DNA of 64,000 bases from Nostoc sp. CHAB 5824 (GTDB lineage: Bacteria > Cyanobacteriota > Cyanobacteriia > Cyanobacteriales > Nostocaceae). Positions within the stretch are counted from its first letter, which is position 1. Every line of letters starts with the position of its first letter. The stretch lies in the NCBI RefSeq assembly GCF_020829665.1, contig NZ_JAIVFT010000007.1, positions 184,372 to 248,371 of the forward strand. Reading direction: 5' to 3'. Below the pieces are notes generated by a model, which saw only the letters and a program-made list of their open reading frames with translations, made no database searches and was not told the origin of the DNA. Of the stretch, positions 37,767-46,600 are shown one piece after another. Position numbers and translations under genes: made by a program.

Positions 37767-40565
37767 ATGCTATTTCCAGAAAATGAAAGCCAACGGCTAG
37801 AAGTACTTAATCAGTATCAAATTTTAGATTCACCACCAGAAGAAATTTTTGATGAACTAGCTCAATTAGCTGCTAACCTTTGTGAAACACCAATCGCTCT
37901 CATTAGCCTAGTTGATGCAGAAAGGGAATGGTTCAAATCAAAAATCGGAGTAAATATATCAGAAATTCCTCGAAGTATTTCCTTTAGTAGTTATACTATC
38001 TTGCAAAATCAAATATTAATCATCCCAGACGCTTTGCAAGATGAACGATTTGCTACAAATCCCCTTGTAACATCAAATCATTATTTCCGCTTCTATGCGG
38101 GGGTTCCCTTAATTACCTCAAGCGGCTTTGCATTAGGTAGTCTTTGTGTAATTGATTTTGCACCGCGAAACTTGAGTGTTAAAGAGCAAGTAGCCTTACA
38201 AAAGTTGGCTCGACAAATAATCAGGTATTTAGAGTTACATCGGCAAAAACTTATTGATGATAGCCAAAAGAGTTTTAATCTCCTTTTCTCTAAAAATCCT
38301 AACCCAATGTGGGTATATGACCAGAATAATCTGCAATTTTTAGATGTAAATGAAGCTGCTGTTGTTCATTACGGCTACTCACGAGAAGAATTTTTGCAAA
38401 TGCGAACAACTGATATTCGTCCTCCAGAAGATGTGCCTATTTTGCTAGAGTATTTAGGACAAAAGTACTCTAACTTACATTTTGCTACACAATGGCGACA
38501 TCGGCGAAAAGACGGACAGATTATTGATGTTGAAATTGTCACACATACAATAGACTATGGCAGTTATAATGCTCGGTTGGTTAATATACGAGACATCACA
38601 GAACACAAACGAATAAAAAGAACTCTTCAGGAAAGTGAAGCTAGATTTCAAGTCATTTCTGAAGCCATTCCTGTTCCATTCGTGATTTCGCGTGTGTCTG
38701 ATGGGTTGATTTTATATGCTAATCCAGAATTACTTCAAACATTTCGGTTTTCTCCAGAGGATTTAGTTAATCCCAAAAATTTATTAGATTTATATCATAA
38801 TTTGGCAGATTTAGAAACACTCTTAAAAGTTCTTAATCAACAGGGGTTTATTCATAATTATGAACTTCAATTAAAAAGAGCAGATGCAACTTATTTTTGG
38901 GCGATCGCTTCCCTGCAATATTTGACTTTTAACAGTGAAGAAGCAATTTTAACGGTGTTTTATGATATTACAAACCGAAAAAATGCAGAGACAAAGCTAC
39001 AAGAGCAAAATGAGTTTTTGCAGAGAATTTTTGAGAGTATACCGTTGATGATTGCACTGTTTGATGTCAATGGCAAACTTCAGTGGGTAAACCAAGAATG
39101 GGAAAGTGTTTTAGGCTGGAAATTTCAAGATTTCCAAGCTGGCAATGTCTTGGAAGCGTTATATCCTAATTCTGAATATCGACAAGATGTAATTAATTTT
39201 ATTCAGTCTGCACAACGTATTTGGGGTGACTTTAGAACTCAGGTGCGCGATGGTCGTTTATTGGATACGTCTTGGACTAATGTTTACCTTTCAAATGGTC
39301 AAATTATCGGTATTGGGCAAGACATCACAGAACGTAAGCGAACTGAACTAGCTCTAACAGCCCAAGCCGAACGAGAGCAATTGATGCGAACCGTTGCTCA
39401 ACGGATTCGTCAATCTTTGAATCTCCAAGATATTTTAAATGCAACAGTTCAAGAAGTGCGACATTTACTCGAGGTTGATCGAGTAGTAGTTTATCAGTTT
39501 GACTCAGAGATGAGCGGCACAATTGTGGCAGAATCGGTGGAACTTGGATGGACTGTTTCTTTGAGGGTACAAATTCATGATACATGTTTTCAAGCAGGCG
39601 CAGGAGTGGAGTATTATCAAGGATGCAAACGAGCGATCGCTAATATTTATGAAGCGGGACTAACTGATTGCCATATTCGCTTGTTAGAACAGTTTGAAGT
39701 CAAAGCAAATTTAGTCGTGCCCATTTTACTAGAAGTAAGCTCTAAAAACACAGGCTCTCACCTTTGGGGTTTACTGATTGCTCACCAATGCTCTAATTTC
39801 CGCGAGTGGGAAGAAAGCCAATTAAATTTGCTCGATCAGCTGACAGTCCAATTAGCGATCGCAATTCAACAATCCAGCATCTTTGAGCAAGCTCAAACTG
39901 AACTTATTCAAAGACAAAAAGCTCAAGTCAAGTTAAAAACTGCCTTAGCTGAAAAAGAAGTTCTATTAAAGGAAGTTCATCATCGAGTTAAAAATAATTT
40001 GCAAATTGTTTCCAGTTTATTACAACTCCAGTCTCAAACACTCAAAGATCCGGAAGTAATCAAAGTTCTTCGAGAAAGTCAAAACCGCATTGAGTCAATA
40101 TCTCTAATTCATAAAAACTTATATACTTCCGCTAACATTGGACAAATTGATGTTGCTGACTATATCCATAACTTGGCAGCAAGCTTGCTAATTTCCTATC
40201 AAATATGCCCTGGTAGAATCGCTCTAGAAACTGATATAGATTCAGTTAGTTTGAATGTTGACCAAGCTATTGCTTGTGGACTAGTTATTAACGAATTAAT
40301 CTCCAATGCCCTCAAGCACGCTTTTCCCAACCACCAAGTAGGGACAATCAATATTGCTTTACATAATGTTGGTAATAATATTGAGATGATTATCCGAGAT
40401 AATGGTATTGGTTTACCAGATAATTTAGATTGGACAAATACTGATTCTTTGGGTCTGTCGTTAGTATATGACTTGGTTACAGAACAACTAGAAGGCGATA
40501 TTACTCTAGAACGCAATCATGGAACAGTATTCAAAATCCAATTCACGCAGTTAACTTTGCATTAG
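37767..40565 (+). CDS. Sensor histidine kinase GAF-PAS3-GAF-HisKA_2 with DXCF cyanobacteriochrome signature
   Basis: 932 residues. N-terminal GAF at about 22-160 (ILDSPPEEIFDELAQLA…FYAGVPLITSSGFALGSLCVID), three PAS domains at about 165-285, 290-405 and 415-530, a second GAF at about 545-705, then HisKA_2 with EVHHRVKNNLQ (His738/739) and HATPase (NELISNALKHAF, DNGIGLP). The second GAF has HDTCF (Asp605, Cys607) and TDCHIRLLEQFEVKANLVVPI (Cys635-His636). In DXCF cyanobacteriochromes such as TePixJ these two cysteines, 28 residues apart as here, bind the bilin and give blue/green photocycles. So a light-sensing kinase is predicted. A response regulator-kinase follows 10 bp downstream. Confidence 0.9.
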   Translation: MLFPENESQRLEVLNQYQILDSPPEEIFDELAQLAANLCETPIALISLVDAEREWFKSKIGVNISEIPRSISFSSYTILQNQILIIPDALQDERFATNPLVTSNHYFRFYAGVPLITSSGFALGSLCVIDFAPRNLSVKEQVALQKLARQIIRYLELHRQKLIDDSQKSFNLLFSKNPNPMWVYDQNNLQFLDVNEAAVVHYGYSREEFLQMRTTDIRPPEDVPILLEYLGQKYSNLHFATQWRHRRKDGQIIDVEIVTHTIDYGSYNARLVNIRDITEHKRIKRTLQESEARFQVISEAIPVPFVISRVSDGLILYANPELLQTFRFSPEDLVNPKNLLDLYHNLADLETLLKVLNQQGFIHNYELQLKRADATYFWAIASLQYLTFNSEEAILTVFYDITNRKNAETKLQEQNEFLQRIFESIPLMIALFDVNGKLQWVNQEWESVLGWKFQDFQAGNVLEALYPNSEYRQDVINFIQSAQRIWGDFRTQVRDGRLLDTSWTNVYLSNGQIIGIGQDITERKRTELALTAQAEREQLMRTVAQRIRQSLNLQDILNATVQEVRHLLEVDRVVVYQFDSEMSGTIVAESVELGWTVSLRVQIHDTCFQAGAGVEYYQGCKRAIANIYEAGLTDCHIRLLEQFEVKANLVVPILLEVSSKNTGSHLWGLLIAHQCSNFREWEESQLNLLDQLTVQLAIAIQQSSIFEQAQTELIQRQKAQVKLKTALAEKEVLLKEVHHRVKNNLQIVSSLLQLQSQTLKDPEVIKVLRESQNRIESISLIHKNLYTSANIGQIDVADYIHNLAASLLISYQICPGRIALETDIDSVSLNVDQAIACGLVINELISNALKHAFPNHQVGTINIALHNVGNNIEMIIRDNGIGLPDNLDWTNTDSLGLSLVYDLVTEQLEGDITLERNHGTVFKIQFTQLTLH

Positions 40566-40575
40566 TAAATATCAA

Positions 40576-42099
40576 ATGGGTCAAGCTAGGATTTTAGTCG
40601 TTGAAGATGAAGTGATTGTGGCTAGAACTATTGCCAGCCAACTCAGACAACTAGGATACATTGTTACGGGTACAGCTTCATCTGGAAAAGTTGCCATTGC
40701 CAAGGCATGGGAAACTCAACCAGAACTAGTATTAATGGATATTATCCTTAAAGGTGAGATGGACGGTATTGCTACTGCCAGTCTTATTCGTGAGCAGTTA
40801 GACGTTCCTGTAATTTTTTTAACTGCATACGGCGACGATCATACTTTAGAAAGAGCAAAAATTACCCAACCTTTCGGATATATCGTTAAACCCTTTACTA
40901 CAAAAGATTTAAGAATAGCGATCGAAATCGGTCTTCTAAAACATCAATTAGAGCGTGAATTGCGAGAAAATCGAGATCAGTTAGCAACCCTTTTAAACTC
41001 AATGAGCGATGCTGTAATCGCTACAAATGAGCAGGGAACTGTGACATTCATGAATCCCGCAGCTGAGGCACTGACCGGCTGGCAGCAAAAAGATGCTTTA
41101 GGAAATGAGGCGGCGAAAGTTTTTCATATTGTCGATGACATTACAAAGACTACATTAGAAAACCCAGTCACAAAAGTGCTACGGGAGCAACAGGTTGTTT
41201 ATTTAGGGGAATTCACATCTCTGATTACAAGAGACGGAAAAAGAGTTCCAATTGGCGATAGTGCTTCACCACTGAAGCGACGACCTGACCAGATAAATGG
41301 TGTAGTAGTTGTTTTCTGGGATCTTAGCGAACGACGTCAAACAAAGTTGCTAGAGCAAGCATTGGAGAGGGAACAAGAACTTAATCGTCTCAAATCCTTA
41401 TTTATCTCTACCGTATCTCATGAGTTCCGTAATCCTTTAACTGTAATTCAAACGGCAGTAGAACTCATAGAAATGCAAGGAGCAAATTTGACAGATGCAA
41501 AAAGAGCCATTTATTTAAAGCGAATTCAAGGTGCTGTGCAATCTCTAGAAAAACTCATGGAAGAAGTGTTGTTTATGGGCCGAGCGGAGGCAGAAAAACT
41601 CGTATACAACCCTGTTCCACTTAACTTAGAGCAATTTTGTCGAGAGTTAATTGAAGATTTTTCTATTGTTGAAAATAGCGTGTGTGAAATTCTTTTTACT
41701 TGTCATAGCGATCATACCGACGCTGTAATGGATGAAGGACTTTTACATTACATGTTTGGAAATCTACTCTCAAACGCGATTAAATATTCTCCAACAGGTG
41801 GCAACATTCAGTTTGATTTAGTCTGCGATCCGGTTGAGAAAGTAGCAATTTTTTATATTCAAGATCAAGGTATGGGGATTCCGGAACCAGACCAAGCTCG
41901 GCTTTTTGAGTCATTCTACCGAGCCTCAAATGTCCAATCAATTCAGGGTACCGGATTGGGATTAGTAATCGTTAAAAGGTGCGTTGATGCTCACAGGGGT
42001 AAAATCAGTGTTACAAGTCAAATTGGAATCGGTACTACATTTACAGTAATGTTGCCCTTAAATTCCGAATTATCCTTGACAGAGGCTTCTGAATTCTGA
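40576..42099 (+). CDS. Hybrid REC-PAS-histidine kinase
   Basis: 507 residues. Receiver domain about 4-120 with acidic pocket VEDE, phospho-acceptor Asp55 (LVLMDIILKGEMDGI) and the Thr/Lys residues FLTAYGD and YIVKPF. A PAS domain is at about 135-255 (LLNSMSDAVIATNEQGTVTFMN). HisKA has STVSHEFRNPLTVIQ (His282), and the HATPase has the N box NLLSNAIKYSPTGG and DQGMGIP, then a complete G box GTGLGLVIVK. It starts 10 bp after the upstream photoreceptor-like kinase and is probably the direct phosphoacceptor from it. The stop codon lies inside a GAATTCT repeat. Confidence 0.93.
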   Translation: MGQARILVVEDEVIVARTIASQLRQLGYIVTGTASSGKVAIAKAWETQPELVLMDIILKGEMDGIATASLIREQLDVPVIFLTAYGDDHTLERAKITQPFGYIVKPFTTKDLRIAIEIGLLKHQLERELRENRDQLATLLNSMSDAVIATNEQGTVTFMNPAAEALTGWQQKDALGNEAAKVFHIVDDITKTTLENPVTKVLREQQVVYLGEFTSLITRDGKRVPIGDSASPLKRRPDQINGVVVVFWDLSERRQTKLLEQALEREQELNRLKSLFISTVSHEFRNPLTVIQTAVELIEMQGANLTDAKRAIYLKRIQGAVQSLEKLMEEVLFMGRAEAEKLVYNPVPLNLEQFCRELIEDFSIVENSVCEILFTCHSDHTDAVMDEGLLHYMFGNLLSNAIKYSPTGGNIQFDLVCDPVEKVAIFYIQDQGMGIPEPDQARLFESFYRASNVQSIQGTGLGLVIVKRCVDAHRGKISVTSQIGIGTTFTVMLPLNSELSLTEASEF

Positions 42100-42111
42100 A
42101 TTCTGAATTCT
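42088..42111. repeat. Heptanucleotide tandem repeat (TCTGAAT)n overlapping a stop codon
   Basis: Three exact TCTGAAT units plus a partial one. The stop codon of the REC-PAS kinase (TGA, 42097-42099) is inside the array, so the repeat supplies the last codons (SEF) of the protein. Confidence 0.8.
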
Positions 42112-42114
42112 TCT

Positions 42115-43032
42115 TTAACTTACATCCCGATTTTTGGAATTAACTATTTGGGTTTGATAGTGCCGCCATTTTTCCTGTTGACGCGCTCTTTTCTCCTCGG
42201 TGAGGCTATCAAAACAATAGGGACAGGAGATACCTTGTTCATACTTTGGAGACACTTTATCTGACTCAGAAATTGGACGTCCACAACAGAGGCATAACTC
42301 ATAACTTCCTTCTTCCAACCCATGACTGACGGCTACCCGCTCGTCAAAAACAAAACATTCCCCTTCCCATAAACTTTCTTGTGCTGGAACTTCCTGTAAA
42401 TACTTGAGAATACCGCCCTTGAGATGATAGACTTCTGCAAAGCCTTGGGCAAGCATGAAGGATGAGGCTTTTTCACAGCGAATGCCACCCGTGCAAAACA
42501 GAGCAACCTTTTTGTGTTTACTTGGGTCGAGGTGGCGTAGCACATAATCGGGGAATTCTCGGAATGAGCCAGTTTGCGGATTTTCTGCTCCTTGGAAAGT
42601 ACCGATATTCACCTCATAATCATTGCGGGTGTCAATCACCGTTACTTCTGGATCACAAATCAAATCGTTCCATTCTTGGGGACTGACATAAGTGCCAACT
42701 TGTTCATTTGGGTTAATTTCAGGCAATCCCAAAGTAACAATTTCTTGTTTCAACCGCACCTTCATCCGCTCAAAGGGCGGGGTTTCGGTATAGGACTCTT
42801 TGTATTGTAGGTCTGCTAGACGAGGGTCAGTACGCAGAAACCGGAGAACAGAATCAATCGCCTGACGCGAACCTGCAATTGTACCGTTAATCCCTTCTTG
42901 TGCCAGCAAAATTGTCCCCTTGACACCTTGCGCTTGGCAGTAAGACAGCAAGGGATCTCGTTTCTCGGCAAAATCTGGCAGCTTGACAAATTTATACAGT
43001 GCTGCAACAACTTGGATATTTTCTGGCTTCAT
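42115..43032 (-). CDS. trhO: tRNA uridine(34) hydroxylase TrhO (rhodanese-domain YceA family)
   Basis: Oxygen-dependent hydroxylation of U34 in tRNA, the first step to 5-(carboxy)methoxyuridine. N-terminal UPF0176 acylphosphatase-like domain about 1-110 ([20 protein letters not shown]), a rhodanese domain about 125-220 with active-site Cys180 in [13 protein letters not shown], and a C-terminal cysteine-rich part ([14 protein letters not shown]) that may bind metal. 305 residues, normal length. It is convergent with the kinase gene. The neighbouring tRNA-Ala(TGC) has U34 and is a plausible substrate class, though adjacency may be chance. Confidence 0.93.
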   Translation of the reverse strand: MKPENIQVVAALYKFVKLPDFAEKRDPLLSYCQAQGVKGTILLAQEGINGTIAGSRQAIDSVLRFLRTDPRLADLQYKESYTETPPFERMKVRLKQEIVTLGLPEINPNEQVGTYVSPQEWNDLICDPEVTVIDTRNDYEVNIGTFQGAENPQTGSFREFPDYVLRHLDPSKHKKVALFCTGGIRCEKASSFMLAQGFAEVYHLKGGILKYLQEVPAQESLWEGECFVFDERVAVSHGLEEGSYELCLCCGRPISESDKVSPKYEQGISCPYCFDSLTEEKRARQQEKWRHYQTQIVNSKNRDVS

Positions 43033-43104
43033 CCCTTTGGTAATTGAACAATATAAGTTACAATAACGACGGCAACCATAAGTTACCGACTATTTTAATT
43101 TTAT

Positions 43105-43177
43105 GGGGGTTTAGCTCAGTTGGTAGAGCGCCTGCTTTGCAAGCAGGATGTCAGCGGTTCGAGTCCGCTAACCTCCA
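43105..43177 (+). tRNA. trnA-TGC: tRNA-Ala (anticodon TGC)
   Basis: 73 nt cloverleaf: acceptor GGGGGTT pairs with AACCTCC (one G-U), D arm GCTCAGTTGGTAGAGC, anticodon stem CCTGC/GCAGG with loop TTTGCAA giving anticodon TGC, T arm AGCGGTTCGAGTCCGCT, discriminator A. No CCA is encoded. Confidence 0.98.
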
Positions 43178-43242
43178 TTGGATATAATTTATCTTAATTT
43201 GCGATGCCTGCGGCGGGCTACGCACATACAATGTCAATTCAA

Positions 43243-43280
43243 AACCCCGTTCTCTATGAAGGAATGGGGTTATTTTATTT
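43243..43280 (+). terminator. Intrinsic terminator after tRNA-Ala
   Basis: AACCCC (43243-43248) with GGGGTT (43266-43271), extended inward by TTC/GAA around a short bulge, followed by ATTTTATTT. It stands 65 bp after the tRNA. Confidence 0.7.
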
Positions 43281-43305
43281 CGTAGGCAATGGGCATCTAA
43301 CATGC

Positions 43306-43505
43306 GTGTCAACTTAAGCCAAAACCTTTTTAAAACCTCGTTTCCAGCCACAGGCTGGAAATGCAAATCAATTGCGGCTCTGCCGCGAGTCAGGAAGGCG
43401 GCAAAGCCTCGTAGTAGGCATTCCCAGCTTAAGGCTGGGAACAAGGCAATCTCTCAAAGCTCTGTCTAGACGGGTTTTTACGTTAAGTTGACACCTATGG
43501 GCAAT
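43306..43505 (-). repeat. MITE-like interspersed repeat, copy 2 (inverted relative to copy 1)
   Basis: Read on the minus strand it begins ATTGCCCATAGGTGTCAACT and ends AAGTTGACACGCATG, as copy 1 at 6725-6924 does. The core inverted ends are at 43306-43494. Internal hairpins occur in the same order: CCCAGCCTTAAGCTGGG, GCGGCAGAGCCGC, CCAGCCTGTGGCTGG. No coding capacity for a transposase. Confidence 0.78.
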
Positions 43506-43634
43506 AAATAGCTGTAAAACACGATCAAAATGGCTAACTCACCATGATAGCGGTGCGTTAGGCTAAAGCCGTAACACAGTCTACCGGCTTAATTACGAAT
43601 TACGTTAGCGGGGCGTAACCCATTACGAATTACT
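43506..43634. repeat. Short ATTACGAATTAC repeats downstream of the large TPR-CHAT gene
   Basis: ATTACGAATTAC occurs at about 43592 and again at 43622, separated by GTTAGCGGGGCGTAAC. The same motif type is found at 24357-24378. No gene is present. Confidence 0.55.
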
Positions 43635-46600
43635 TTAACGTGCATCACCAATCAAGACAAATGGTGACCAATAAAAAGGATGGCGATGGTCTTCAATTAA
43701 CTTCAACTTAGCTTGTTGCAAAGCTTCCCCTTTGGTCATACCCTGCTTGAGGTTCTGATAAAACTGACTCATCAATTGCTGAGTTGCTTCATCATCAACT
43801 GCCCACAAACTAGCCATCACAGCTTTAGCACCAGCACGCTCAAATATATAAGCAACACCTGCAATCCCTACGCCATTAAAGTTAGTTTCTACAGCAGTTT
43901 GACAGGCACTAAGAGTAATCAGTTGTGTGCCTTGTAGCCCTAAAAGAGCAGCATTGGCAATGTCTAAGGGTTTGTCAGCAAATAGTAATCTATTATTTAG
44001 TAAATTGACTTTGTTGCAGTCTTCAGTTTGGAAACAGCCGTGAGTTGCTAAGTGCAAAAATGAAAAGCGCAATGCTTGGGATCTAAACTTTTCCAAGGTA
44101 GCTTCTTTATTGATATAAACTTCACTGTCTGGGAGTATTTCTTTTATATTTCTGACTTCTGTTTCTGCGCCTGGGAGATTTTGCGGGTCACGGGGTACAG
44201 GATTACCAAATGCTAAAACAGCTTGTGGTTTCCGGGGTACGGCATTTTGCATACCTGGAGATTTTAAGGAATTATTGGAAATGCGAGTGAGATAGTTGAC
44301 AGGATATTTCTGGATCAGAAATTGGTTAGTTTTACTGTCGTAAAGAGTCTCAAAAGGTAAATGGTGCAGTTGATTGGTAGCAATAATACTCAGTTGTTTA
44401 GGTGACAAAGACTGAACTTTTGCTTCCACAGGACGAACGAGAATATCATAAAGTTTACTACCTGTTTCAAGGTAGCTAGGATCACTATCGTCTTGTACCT
44501 GTTTTAGATAATCGGCAATAAGTTTATTAAATTCAGTAAGATTAATAGGTTTTTTAATAACACTCAGTTGCCCTTTTGTGAAGATAAAAAATGCGATGCT
44601 ATTAGGCATGTCCCTTACATTAGTCAGCAAGACAGGTTGAACTACGGCTGTTCCTGCGGGTATGGAGGATGTCAGGTTTTTAATATCTGCGGGTGTAGTT
44701 TCAAATAGTTCTGCTACTTCAGGAAAACGGCGAGAGATATTTTCGGCTTCTGAATAAACTTGTGATTCTAATTGGCGAATTTGTTGGGATAAAGCTTGAG
44801 AAAACTTTTCTTGCAGTTGTTGTCGCAGGGATTTCAATTGTTGATTTTTTTTACTCCATTCATCAAGGCTATGCTGTGCTTCTGGGTTGGCAACTTTGGC
44901 ATTAATGAGGCGAGTATAATCAGCAAGGTCGGCTGTGGTAAATAGGTTAACCCATTCAAAGGCTTGATCGTATTTTTTTTGATTAATGAGGATGTTGACT
45001 AAAGCAACTGCACTTGTATTATTGTCCTGTAAAAACTTTTGGCGATTTTCTCGTTGCAAACCCCGGCGCATTTCTAAGCTTATTTGAAGAGATTGCTGCA
45101 AATTAGTAATGGCTTCATTTGGTCGATTTGTACTTTGGAAGAGTACACCAATATTACCCAAGGTTACAGCTTCACCTGCACGATCGCCCACAGCCCGAGA
45201 TAAGGGCAGAGCTTGGTTGAGGTAATCGAGTGCTTTGGGCTTTTCTCCTAATGTGTCGTAGACTGCACCGATGCTATTGAGTGTGACAGCTTCAACAGAG
45301 CGATCGCCCACAGCCCGAGATAAGGGCAGAGCTTGGTTGAAGTATGAGAGTGCTTTTTGCTTTTCTCCTAAATCGGAGTAGACTGCACCGATGTTACTGA
45401 GGGTGTTGGCTTCCCCTGAGCGATCGCCCACAGCGCGTCTCATGGGCAAAGCTTGGTTGTAGAAATCGAGCGCTTTTTGATTTTCTCCTAAATCGGAGTA
45501 GGCAGCACCGATGTTACTGAGGGTGCTGGCTTCCTGTGAGCGATTGCCTACAGCACGCAAAAGGGGCAGAGCTTGGTTGAGGTATGAGAGTGCTTTTTGC
45601 TTTTCTCCTAAAGTGTAGTAGACTGTACCGATGTTATTGAGTGTGACAGCAACACCTGCCTTGTCGCCCACAGCGCGTCTCACGGGCAAAGCTTGGTTGA
45701 GGTAATCGAGTGCTTTTTGATTTTCTCCCAAATCGCCGTAGACTTGACCAATGTTACTGAGGGTGTTGGCTTCCCCTGAGCGATCGCCCACAGCACGCAA
45801 AAAGGGCAGAGCTTGGTTGTAAAAATCGAGTGCTTTTTGCTTTTCTCCCAAACTGTCGTAAACTCCACCGATGTTATTGAGTGTGACAGCAACACCTGCC
45901 TTGTCGCCCACAGCGCGTTTCAGGGGCAAAACTTGGTTGAAGTATGAGAGTGCTTTGGGCATTTCTCCCAAATCACTGTAGACTTGACCAATGTTATTGA
46001 GGGTAGTGGCTTCTTTTGTGCGATCGCCTACAGCCCGAGACAGGGACAAAGCTTGGTTGAAGTATAAGAGTGCTTTCGGCTTTTCTCCCAAATCGTTGTA
46101 CACTCTACCGATGTTATTCACAGTGGTGGCTTCCCCTGAGCGATCGCCTACAGTCCGAGAAAGGGGCAAAGCTTGGTTGAAGTATAAGAGTGCTTTGGGC
46201 TTTTCTCCTAATTCGCTGTAGACTTGACCGATGTTACTGAGAATAGTGGCTGACTGTGCGCGATCGCCAACTGCCCGAGACAGGGACAAAGCTTGGTTGA
46301 AGTACAAGAGTGCTTTGGGCTTTTCTCCCAAATCACTATAGACTTGACTGATGTTATTGAGGGTGGTGGCTTCCCCTGAGCGATCGCCTACAGCCCGAGA
46401 GAGGGACAAAGCTTGGTTGAAGTACTCTAATGCTTTCGGCTTTTCTCCTAAATCACTATAGACTTGACTGATGTTATTGAGAGTGCTGGCTTCTTGTGCG
46501 CGGTTGCCAACAGACCGCAAGATAGGCAAAGCTTGGTTGAAGTACTCTAATGCTTTCGGCTTTTCTCCCAAATCACTGTAGACTTGACCGATGTTACCCA

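Noticed and set aside
43151..43444. 97-codon minus-strand frame overlapping the tRNA
   Set aside because: It overlaps tRNA-Ala and the MITE-like repeat; its sequence is the translation of repeat hairpins and shows no family features.
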